NCBI GenBank assembly: GCA_900770075.1 | Contig: CAAGIZ010000015.1 | Coordinates: forward strand, 1 to 9,310 | Length of the DNA stretch: 9,310 nucleotides | Reading direction: 5' to 3' | Origin: Spirochaetia bacterium | Lineage (GTDB): Bacteria > Spirochaetota > Spirochaetia > Treponematales > Treponemataceae | Shown: in pieces, positions 1-5,400 of the stretch | Position numbering within the stretch: the stretch's first letter is position 1 | Layout of the letters: the number at the start of each line of letters is the position of its first letter | Notes under the pieces: generated by a model | Databases searched by the model: none | Told to the model about the DNA's origin: nothing | What the model saw: only the letters and a program-made list of their open reading frames with translations | Position numbers and translations under genes: made by a program

Positions 1-30
1 ACGCCCATCCCCGGTGCGCACATTCAATAA

Positions 31-88
31 CGAGTTTGCGCCAGCAAACTCGCAGGGGTCGGACAGCAGTCCGATCCCCGTCCCCCTG
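31..88. repeat. Tandem hairpins downstream of argB
   Basis: Two hairpins lie back to back after the argB stop. The first has 9-bp perfect arms at 31-39 and 44-52 with a 4-nt loop. The second pairs 55-64 with 69-79, with one bulged base (T75) and loop AGCA. An alternative pairs CAGGGG at 53-58 with CCCCTG at 83-88. Neither is followed by a T-run on the minus strand, so an ordinary intrinsic terminator is not supported, although mRNA 3'-end protection is possible. GTGCGCAC, a perfect 8-bp palindrome, sits just outside at 14-21. On the minus strand the first hairpin begins CCTGCGAGTTT, the same 11 bases that begin the hairpin near 5174 on the plus strand. That hints at a repeat family, but this is inference. 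No gene is supported in 1-115. Confidence 0.5.
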
Positions 89-115
89 CCGCATTTTGCT
101 TCCTCAGGAACAGCC

Positions 116-1009
116 CTAATAAATCATAGTTCCAATACCCCTGTCGCTGAACATTTCAATCAGCAGGGAATGAGGAACCCTTCCGTCAATAATATGCGTT
201 CTCGGCACGCCGCCATTACGGGCAAGAAGACAGCACTCAATCTTAGGAATCATGCCGCCGGCAATGGTTCCGTCGTCGATGAATTTCTGAACGTCCTCCA
301 CATGTATCCTCGGTATAAGGGAGTGAGGGTCGTCAATGTCCTTCAAAACGCCGGGCACGTTTGTCAGCTGGACAAATTTCTCCGCTTTAAGGGCAACGGC
401 AATTTTTGCCGCAGCAGTGTCCGCATTGATGTTGTAGCGGTTCAAATCCCCGGTCTCTCCCAAAGCCACCGTAGAAACCACAGGAATAAAGCCTTCGTCC
501 AAAAGCGACTGCACAATCTGAGGGTTTACTTCCGTAACTTCCCCCACAAAACCAAGGTCAATTCCTTTCTTTTCGATTTTTTTTGCCCGCAAAAGCCCGG
601 AGTCCACCCCCGAAAGCCCCACAGCCTTGCCGCCTTCCTGCAGGATAATGCCGCAGATGTCCTTGTTCAGTTTTCCCGTCAAAACCATCTGCACGATTTC
701 CATGGTTTCAGCATCGGTGTAACGAAGCCCGTTTATAAATTTAGATTCTTTACCCACCCGCTCCAGCATGTGGTTTATCTCAGGTCCGCCGCCGTGTACA
801 AGCACAACCTTAATTCCGATTGTGTTTAAAATCACTATGTCCTTCATGACGGCGGCTTTAAGCTCTTCGTTCAGCATGGCATTTCCGCCGTATTTTACAA
901 CTACAGTTTTTCCAACCCAATGCCGGAAGTACGGCAGAGCCTGAACAAGAACATCGCTCCAGTGTGCATTGTCAAGTCTCGGATTTTCTACAAAATTTTC
1001 TTCAGCCAT
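116..1009 (-). CDS. argB: Acetylglutamate kinase (N-acetyl-L-glutamate 5-phosphotransferase)
   Basis: Cytoplasmic kinase that phosphorylates N-acetylglutamate with ATP, the second step of arginine synthesis. The 297-residue protein shows the amino-acid-kinase fold: VVVKYGGNAM near residues 36-45 (Lys39), the VHGGGPE loop at 71-77, NINAD at 193-197, and GGMIPK at 251-256 with Lys256. It ends with the usual GIGTMI tail. About 33 residues (including ALPYFRHWVGK) precede the first strand. In this family such an N-terminal helix marks the hexameric, arginine-inhibited type, whereas the E. coli type starts almost at the KLGG strand. The ATG at 1009 is preceded by GGGAGG at good distance on the minus strand. 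It follows the argJ stop by 19 bp, so the two genes are probably cotranscribed. The inhibition by arginine is inferred from family knowledge. Confidence 0.96.
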   Translation of the reverse strand: MAEENFVENPRLDNAHWSDVLVQALPYFRHWVGKTVVVKYGGNAMLNEELKAAVMKDIVILNTIGIKVVLVHGGGPEINHMLERVGKESKFINGLRYTDAETMEIVQMVLTGKLNKDICGIILQEGGKAVGLSGVDSGLLRAKKIEKKGIDLGFVGEVTEVNPQIVQSLLDEGFIPVVSTVALGETGDLNRYNINADTAAAKIAVALKAEKFVQLTNVPGVLKDIDDPHSLIPRIHVEDVQKFIDDGTIAGGMIPKIECCLLARNGGVPRTHIIDGRVPHSLLIEMFSDRGIGTMIY

Positions 1010-1028
1010 CTCAGTTCCCTCCCCAAAA

Positions 1029-2303
1029 TTAAGTGCGGTAGTCGCCGTTTATCTTTACGTAGTCGTAGGTCAGGTCGCAGCCCCAGGCAGTGCCGCAGGC
1101 TTTTCCGTCTTCCAGTTCCACAAGAATTTCCACCGCTTCTTCCGTAAGTATTTCCTTTGCCAGCCCCTCATCAAAGTCAAGGGGAACACCGTGGTCAAAA
1201 ACCTTTACAGTCTTTTGTTCCCCGCCATTGACCGTTCCGTCTTCAAAATACCGTTTTGAATTTTTGCGGCTCATAAAAGAAACGGAAGTCTTTTCCGGCG
1301 TAAACTCAAAACCAGAGTAGCCCATGGCATCCAGAATGCGTCCCCAGTTTGCGTCTGCACCAAAAAAGGCAGCTTTTACAAGGTTTGAACATATTACAGC
1401 CTTTGCCAGTCCCCGGGCATTTTCCACAGTGTCTGCCCCAGTTACGTTACAGGTAACAAGCCTTGTGGCTCCCTCGCCGTCCGCCGCAATTTTTTTTGCC
1501 ATCTGCACGTTCAGGACATTCAGGGCTTCAACAAAAAGGTCAAAATCCTCTCCCTCCCCTGTAATTTCCGGGTTTCCGGCCTTTGCGTTGGCAAGAATCA
1601 AGAGAGTGTCGTTGGTGGAAGTATCTCCGTCAATGGAAACGCAGTTGTAACTTCCTGCAACAGAAAGTTTCAGGGCCTTTTCCAGCATCTTAGAACTGAT
1701 AGCACAGTCGGTGGTCACCAGAGAAAGCATGGTTCCCATGTTGATGTGTATCATGCCAGATCCCTTAGCCATGGTTCCAAGGGTTACAGTCTTGCCCCCA
1801 ATCTGCACTTTTAGAGCAGTTTCCTTGTATTTTGTGTCCGTGGTCATTATAGCCTGCCGGGCTTCGATGTTTCCCTTTTTGCTCAAAAGTGCAACGCTCC
1901 TGTCCAGACCGTCAAGGATTTTCTCAACGGGAAGCTGCTGGCCGATTACACCTGTAGAACAGACAAGCACATTCCCTTCCGAAATATTGAGTTTTTCGGC
2001 AACAGCACAGGCTTCCTTCCGGGCATTTTCAAAGCCCTGGGTGCCGGTACAGGCGTTTGCATTCCCGGAATTCATTATGACAGCCTGAGCCTTTCCGTCG
2101 GCAATCTGCCCTTTTGTAAATTTTACACATTCAGCCTTTACTCGGTTCTGGGTAAAAACTCCTGCAGCAGCGCAAACACAGTCGCTGTAAATCAAAGCCG
2201 TATCGTAAGTAGTCCGGCTTTCCTTTATTTTGTTCAAAACTCCGCTGGCAGTAAAACCTTCCGCAGCAGCAACGCCACCTTCTACAAAAGTAAACTTTTC
2301 CAT
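1029..2303 (-). CDS. argJ: Bifunctional glutamate N-acetyltransferase / amino-acid acetyltransferase (ornithine acetyltransferase)
   Basis: ArgJ moves the acetyl group from N-acetylornithine to glutamate, and in bifunctional forms also uses acetyl-CoA. It therefore makes the substrate of the next gene, argB. I start it at the ATG at 2303 (424 residues) because GGAG lies 7 nt upstream; a TTG at 2318 in frame would place that GGAG inside the gene. Visible family marks are VFTQNRVKAECV near the N terminus, MNSGNANACTG, CSTGVIGQQLP, MAKGSGMIH, and the C-terminal GCDLTYDYVKINGDYRT. The precursor normally cuts itself before a threonine in the motif ATML to give alpha and beta chains. Here the motif reads GTML with Thr191 kept, and the usual PNM before it is INM. 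Predicted chains are 1-190 and 191-424. The gene leads the operon and has ArgR-like operators upstream. Confidence 0.96.
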   Translation of the reverse strand: MEKFTFVEGGVAAAEGFTASGVLNKIKESRTTYDTALIYSDCVCAAAGVFTQNRVKAECVKFTKGQIADGKAQAVIMNSGNANACTGTQGFENARKEACAVAEKLNISEGNVLVCSTGVIGQQLPVEKILDGLDRSVALLSKKGNIEARQAIMTTDTKYKETALKVQIGGKTVTLGTMAKGSGMIHINMGTMLSLVTTDCAISSKMLEKALKLSVAGSYNCVSIDGDTSTNDTLLILANAKAGNPEITGEGEDFDLFVEALNVLNVQMAKKIAADGEGATRLVTCNVTGADTVENARGLAKAVICSNLVKAAFFGADANWGRILDAMGYSGFEFTPEKTSVSFMSRKNSKRYFEDGTVNGGEQKTVKVFDHGVPLDFDEGLAKEILTEEAVEILVELEDGKACGTAWGCDLTYDYVKINGDYRT

Positions 2304-2316
2304 AAATGCGCTCCGC

Positions 2317-2356
2317 AAAAAAATCAGGACTTTCAGCCAAAATGGTTTAAAAAGTC
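2317..2356 (-). promoter_or_regulatory. Leader hairpin with T-run before argJ
   Basis: Read on the minus strand, GACTTT (2356-2351) pairs with AAAGTC (2333-2328), and inside it CCA (2345-2343 as TGG complement) pairs across a 3-nt loop with TGG (2339-2337). Four bases later comes a run of seven T (2323-2317), just before the GGAG ribosome site. The layout looks like a weak intrinsic terminator or attenuator in the argJ leader, but the stem is short, broken and AT-rich. I saw no leader peptide. It may be chance. Confidence 0.3.
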
Positions 2357-2363
2357 TCGATTA

Positions 2364-2377
2364 CGAATAAATATGCA
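2364..2377. promoter_or_regulatory. ARG box 2 (predicted ArgR/AhrC operator)
   Basis: CGAATAAATATGCA matches the ARG half-site pair TGAATA-WW-TATTCA at 12 of 14 positions. It covers the predicted transcription start of argJ. It shares the 10-bp core GAATAAATAT, inverted, with the second box at 2395-2408. The two centres are 31 bp apart, about three helical turns, so both would face the same side of the DNA. That this is an ArgR site is inferred from the consensus and from its place before an arginine gene. Confidence 0.65.
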
Positions 2378-2380
2378 ATC

Positions 2381-2409
2381 AGCATACCGTTTTATGTATA
2401 TTTATTCAA
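2381..2409 (-). promoter_or_regulatory. Predicted sigma70-type promoter of argJ-argB
   Basis: On the minus strand TTGAAT (2409-2404) and TATGCT (2386-2381) are separated by exactly 17 bp. Each hexamer matches the consensus at 4 of 6 positions. Transcription would begin near 2374, giving a leader of about 70 nt. The -35 element is embedded in ARG box 1 and the start point in ARG box 2, a classic arrangement for repression. Confidence 0.55.
2395..2408. promoter_or_regulatory. ARG box 1 (predicted ArgR/AhrC operator)
   Basis: TGTATATTTATTCA matches TGAATA-WW-TATTCA at 13 of 14 positions. It overlaps the -35 hexamer of the predicted argJ promoter. With the box at 2364-2377 it forms an inverted pair. 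The regulator gene itself is not in the window. Confidence 0.7.
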
Positions 2410-2502
2410 GTAAAAGCCATAAAATGCTGAAAATTTTCATTTCCCCATCAACACAAAACAAATTTCCTCCTCCTGCCCATGTTCCTCCCCCCGTCAAAAG
2501 CC

Positions 2503-2531
2503 TTTTCAATCCCCCTGCTTTAACTTATAAT
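2503..2531 (+). promoter_or_regulatory. Predicted sigma70-type promoter of the HD-domain gene
   Basis: TTTTCA at 2503-2508 and a perfect TATAAT at 2526-2531 are separated by 17 bp, with transcription expected near 2538. A TTG codon in frame at 2531 falls inside the -10 element and so cannot be the protein start. The leader of about 77 nt holds an AT-rich hairpin (2564-2570 with 2574-2580) enclosed by CCCGC/GCGGG (2547-2551 with 2583-2587). The stretch 2411-2500 between the two divergent promoters is pyrimidine-rich and shows nothing else I can name. Confidence 0.6.
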
Positions 2532-2614
2532 TGGCACAAAAAACATCCCGCAAAAAAACCGGTAAAATAACTTTTATTTTCAGCGGGAAAATTCACAAAA
2601 ACGGCGGCTTTTCA

Positions 2615-3319
2615 ATGACAAAAGAAGACTTAGACACACTAAAAGAACAGACACAAAACCTGATTCAGATTTTTGAAAAAAATGCACCTGTTTCGGGCGA
2701 CGGCACCTTCCAAAGCCAGAAAGTAAAAGACACCATCCTTCAAATGGCAGCGGCAGTCCTCACAAAGGAACAGACCGACTCCCTTACAGGCTGGATGGAA
2801 ACCCACGAGTTTTTTACAAGCCCTGCCAGCGCAAAATACCACGCAAACGTACCGGGAGGACTTGCAGCCCACTCCCTTACAGTGGTTTACCAGAGCCTTG
2901 TCTTTGCACTTCCGCTTTTTGAAAACTTTCTGCAAACAAAAAGGGCGGCAGCCTATACCTTTACTGCAGCCGACATCTTTACTGCAGCCCTGTGCCACGA
3001 CTTTTGCAAGGCAGGGTTTTATTCTGTAGAACACAGAAAAACAAAAAACTATCAGGGCAACTGGGTCTACGAGCCCTACTACAAAGTCAAAGGCGAAAGC
3101 CGGAACCTTGGACACGGAAACGAGTCAGTCTTAATGCTCCTGGAATGTCTTCCCGAATACCTAAACAAACGAGGGGTTTTGGAAGCAATCAGCCGCCACA
3201 TGGGTTTTTCCGACCTGAGTCCCAACGAAACCTACAACTATTCAAATTTCCTGCAAAATCCTCTGGTGCTCCTTCTCCAGCTGGCAGACCAGAGTGCCGC
3301 CCAATGGTGGGATCTGTAA
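2615..3319 (+). CDS. HD-domain metal-dependent phosphohydrolase, substrate unknown
   Basis: A 234-residue soluble protein with the metal-binding pattern of the HD superfamily. Visible ligands are His86 in GGLAAHSL (His76 nearby), His128-Asp129 in ALCHDFCKAG with Lys132, His167 in LGHGNES, His195 in ISRHMGF and Asp225 in LLQLADQSA. This order (H, HD, H, H, D) fits enzymes that cut phosphate esters in nucleotides or RNA. About 75 N-terminal residues before the domain look helical and carry no motif I know. No second domain is present, so a regulatory fusion such as a GGDEF or response-regulator type is excluded. The ATG at 2615 is chosen because the promoter rules out earlier starts; the ribosome site (GGCGG) is weak. 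It stands alone, divergent from argJ and convergent with gltX, so context gives no substrate. The fold is confident and the role is not. Confidence 0.85.
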   Translation: MTKEDLDTLKEQTQNLIQIFEKNAPVSGDGTFQSQKVKDTILQMAAAVLTKEQTDSLTGWMETHEFFTSPASAKYHANVPGGLAAHSLTVVYQSLVFALPLFENFLQTKRAAAYTFTAADIFTAALCHDFCKAGFYSVEHRKTKNYQGNWVYEPYYKVKGESRNLGHGNESVLMLLECLPEYLNKRGVLEAISRHMGFSDLSPNETYNYSNFLQNPLVLLLQLADQSAAQWWDL

Positions 3320-3364
3320 GGCACCTGTAAAAACAACGCAAAAAAAACTGCTGCCCCCTCCAAC

Positions 3365-3431
3365 AAAAAAAGACCGCCCCTTCAAGACAGAAGCCTTTCA
3401 GCCTCAGTCCTTTTTGGACGGCCTTTTTTTT
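3365..3431. terminator. Two-way terminator between the HD gene and gltX
   Basis: Seven A (3365-3371) and GACCGCCC (3372-3379) pair with GGACGGCC (3416-3423) and eight T (3424-3431), leaving two mismatches in the stem and a long loop of about 36 nt. A smaller GTCC/GGAC hairpin lies in the right half. T-runs follow the stem on both strands, as expected between convergent genes. The mismatches lower confidence in the exact fold. Confidence 0.55.
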
Positions 3432-3446
3432 CAAAGCGGGAACCTA

Positions 3447-3491
3447 GGGAAGTACTGATTAACACTTTGAAGCGATTACTCAGCACTTCCC
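3447..3491. repeat. Imperfect hairpin between convergent genes
   Basis: GGGAAGT (3447-3453) pairs with ACTTCCC (3485-3491), and CTGA (3455-3458) with TCAG (3480-3483). One A/C mismatch lies between them and the loop is 21 nt. There is no T-run, so it is not an ordinary intrinsic terminator. It sits 27 bp past the gltX stop and may protect the mRNA end or be a copy of a dispersed palindromic repeat. Function not known. Confidence 0.5.
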
Positions 3492-3517
3492 GTCCATACC
3501 TTCCTTCCAGAGTCAGG

Positions 3518-5098
3518 CTAAAGCGTTTCCAGAGTGCGCTCAATCCTCTTTAAGCTGCGCTCCTTACCCAAAACCTTGATGGAACCGATGAGCGGCGGCG
3601 AAACCCTGCTTCCAGTAACAGCCATGCGGACAGGCATCATAAAGTCGCCCAGTTTTACACCCAGCTCCTCTGCCTTCGCCTTGGCAAAGTTTTCAGCACC
3701 TTCGTGGTCTGTTTCAAAAATCTTTTCGACAAAATCCCTTGCCGCAGCCAGCACTTCTTTTGTCTTTGCAGCATCGATTCTCTTAGGAATAATCTGATCA
3801 GCCGGTGGAACGGCAGGTTCCGTAAACATAAAGTGAACCATCTCCGCCGCTTCCGTCAAAAACTTAAGCCTTTCCTGAATAAGAGGCATAAGCCCCAAAA
3901 GGGTTTCCTTCACATCCTGCGAAGTCATATTCATGGATTTATCAACGCAGTAAGGCTCGCCGTCATCCCCAAGGGCAACCCCGGAAAATTCCGGTCCCAC
4001 GTTAGGCTTAGGCTGAGGATTTTCTGGATTTATTTCCAGCGTTGCATCCCCGGTACCAGTTATAAACGGCAGAGTCCACCGGTAAAGTTCTTCCGTGGAA
4101 AGCTGACGGATATAGTTTGCGTTGTAGAATTCCAGTTTCTTGTAGTCAAAAACAGCCGGAGCCTTGTTCAGGTGTTCAAGGCTGAATTTTTCAGCCAGTT
4201 CTTTAAGAGTGTAGAATTCCTTACCTTCCTCATAAGAACAGCCCAAAAGAGCCACATAGTTAATTATTGCCTGCGGCAGATAACCCCGGGCACGGAATTC
4301 ATTAAGGGAAGTAGAACCATGCCTCTTGGAAAGTTTTTTTCCGTCAGAACCGTTTACCATCGGCAGGTGGCAGAAGTCCGGGTGTTCCCAGCCAAAAGCC
4401 CTGTACATCTGCACGTGGAGAGGTGTAGAAGGAATCCACTCCTGGGCGCGCATTACGTGAGAAATGTGCATAAGGTGGTCGTCTACGATGTTTGCCAGGT
4501 GATAGGTCGGAAAACCGTCAGACTTCAGCAAAATCGGGTCAGGAGAAATATCCTCGTTCTTCCATACGATGTCGCCCAAAATGTGGTCGTGGAATTTAGT
4601 CTCCCCTTCCATAGGAACCTTAAGGCGGATTACGTGAGGAACTCCGGCAGCAAGTTTTTCCTTAACCTCATCCTCCGTCAAATGGCGGCAGTTCCTGTCG
4701 TAGCCGGGAGCCATCTTGTTTTCCGTCTGAATTTTACGGATTCGCTCCAGCCGCTCGGCATCGCAGAAACAGTAGTAGGCCTCGCCCTTTTCCAAAAGCT
4801 CCTGAGCATATTTTTTGTAGAGTTCAAAACGCTCGCTCTGAACATAAGGGCCGAAATCACCGCCTTTATCGCCGCCTTCGTCCCAGTCAATTCCAAGCCA
4901 GTCAAGGGTATCGTAAAGGTTTTTTACGTATTTTTCGTCGTAACGGGTACGGTCAGTGTCTTCCAGACGCAGGATAAATTTTCCGCCTTTAGAACGGGCA
5001 AAAAGGTAGTTGAACAGGGCAGTCCTTACACCGCCGATGTGCTGCAGCCCCGTAGGAGAAGGAGCATAGCGAACACGAACTTCTTTAATGTTTTCCAT
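3518..5098 (-). CDS. gltX: Glutamyl-tRNA synthetase
   Basis: Class I synthetase that charges tRNA-Glu with glutamate, and tRNA-Gln too if non-discriminating; acts in the cytoplasm. The ATG at 5098 gives 526 residues and has GAGGA 5 nt upstream. A TTG at 5110 would overlap that site. Seen: YAPSPTG at 11-17, the HIGH-type motif HIGG at 20-23, the KMSKS-type loop KLSKR at 255-259, and a Cys110-x-Cys112-x24-Cys137-x-His139 cluster, the same spacing as the zinc site of E. coli GluRS. The C terminus is normal, with VTGSRVSPPL near 495-503. Odd: between LPFI (near 343) and LMPLIQERL (near 403) there are about 45 more residues than usual, rich in Pro, Gly and Asp. It is probably transcribed alone. 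Whether it also charges tRNA-Gln cannot be told by eye. Confidence 0.96.
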   Translation of the reverse strand: MENIKEVRVRYAPSPTGLQHIGGVRTALFNYLFARSKGGKFILRLEDTDRTRYDEKYVKNLYDTLDWLGIDWDEGGDKGGDFGPYVQSERFELYKKYAQELLEKGEAYYCFCDAERLERIRKIQTENKMAPGYDRNCRHLTEDEVKEKLAAGVPHVIRLKVPMEGETKFHDHILGDIVWKNEDISPDPILLKSDGFPTYHLANIVDDHLMHISHVMRAQEWIPSTPLHVQMYRAFGWEHPDFCHLPMVNGSDGKKLSKRHGSTSLNEFRARGYLPQAIINYVALLGCSYEEGKEFYTLKELAEKFSLEHLNKAPAVFDYKKLEFYNANYIRQLSTEELYRWTLPFITGTGDATLEINPENPQPKPNVGPEFSGVALGDDGEPYCVDKSMNMTSQDVKETLLGLMPLIQERLKFLTEAAEMVHFMFTEPAVPPADQIIPKRIDAAKTKEVLAAARDFVEKIFETDHEGAENFAKAKAEELGVKLGDFMMPVRMAVTGSRVSPPLIGSIKVLGKERSLKRIERTLETL

Positions 5099-5173
5099 AA
5101 TATTCCTCAATATTCCCTTAAATTAAAAGGGCATCTTTAGAAAATTCGCTAAAGCGACTTTCCAGAGAGTGCC

Positions 5174-5217
5174 TGCGAGTTTTAAGTCGTTGTAATAGCA
5201 CGACTTAAAACATCGCA
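5174..5217. repeat. Long palindromic hairpin in the gltX leader
   Basis: TGCGA (5174-5178) plus GTTTTAAGTCGT (5179-5190) pair with ACGACTTAAAAC (5200-5211) and TCGCA (5213-5217), with a single bulged A at 5212 and a 9-nt loop. This gives 17 base pairs. GACTTT at 5156-5161 and AAAGTC at 5223-5228 can close an outer stem. The stem is AT-rich in the middle and lacks a T-run, so it is more like an intergenic palindromic repeat or a leader structure than a terminator. Confidence 0.65.
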
Positions 5218-5250
5218 TTTTCAAAGTCACCATAAAAACGCAGTTTTAAC

Positions 5251-5266
5251 AAAAATTGCAATTTTT
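5251..5266. repeat. Perfect 16-bp palindrome
   Basis: AAAAATTGCAATTTTT reads the same on both strands. It lies about 10 bp downstream of the predicted gltX transcription start, where an operator would block initiation. The composition is so AT-rich that chance is plausible. Confidence 0.45.
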
Positions 5267-5282
5267 AGAGATTCCCAAACTC

Positions 5283-5312
5283 ATTATACTGAAAACTGGA
5301 ACCTCAGGGCAA
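5283..5312 (-). promoter_or_regulatory. Predicted sigma70-type promoter of gltX
   Basis: On the minus strand TTGCCC (5312-5307) and a perfect TATAAT (5288-5283) are separated by 18 bp. Transcription would start near 5276. It lies between the MATE terminator (5350-5386) and gltX, as expected if gltX is a separate unit. Confidence 0.55.
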
Positions 5313-5349
5313 CATGCCGCCCAAATACCTTCCCAGCCAGATTTCCTCG

Positions 5350-5386
5350 AAAAAGCAGGCATAAACAAAAAAATGCATAAGCCTGC
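5350..5386 (-). terminator. Intrinsic terminator of the unknown gene-MATE operon
   Basis: On the minus strand GCAGGC (5386-5381) pairs with GCCTGC (5360-5355), a GC-rich 6-bp stem with a 20-nt loop, followed directly by five T (5354-5350). It begins 14 bp after the MATE stop codon. Confidence 0.6.
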
Positions 5387-5400
5387 AAAACTACCCAAAA

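Larger units (their letters stand above)
5099..5276 (-). promoter_or_regulatory. Long structured 5' leader of gltX
   Basis: From the predicted start near 5276 to the ATG at 5098 the leader is about 178 nt. It contains the palindrome at 5251-5266, the large hairpin 5174-5217 and a smaller stem at 5140-5162 (TCGC/GCGA flanked by GAAA/TTTC). A CCCTT/AAGGG stem lies just ahead of the ribosome site. GACTTT at 5156-5161 can pair with AAAGTC at 5223-5228 or take part in the 5140-5162 stem, so two folds compete. No T-box signature was seen. A regulatory role is inference. Confidence 0.4.

Noticed and set aside
55..79. Intrinsic terminator for argB
   Set aside because: The stem is good, but no T-run follows on the minus strand.
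14..829. Open plus-strand frame of 271 codons opposite argB
   Set aside because: Its translation has no domain, is rich in His, Asn and Phe, and lies opposite the well-conserved argB.
2304..2318. TTG start for argJ at 2318
   Set aside because: GGAG lies inside the added codons and at correct distance from the ATG at 2303.
2639..3115. Minus-strand frame opposite the HD gene, rich in Cys and Lys
   Set aside because: The plus strand encodes a complete HD motif set with its own promoter; the cysteines arise from complementing Ala and Thr codons.
5099..5110. TTG start for gltX at 5110
   Set aside because: The GAGGA ribosome site for the ATG at 5098 would be inside the coding region.
3704..5140. 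Open plus-strand frame of 478 codons opposite gltX
   Set aside because: It is the antisense of a clear gltX with all synthetase motifs. The translation is low-information, and no promoter or ribosome site was seen.
5099..5276. T-box riboswitch before gltX
   Set aside because: The conserved T-box sequence (AGGGTGGNACC-like) was not found in the leader.
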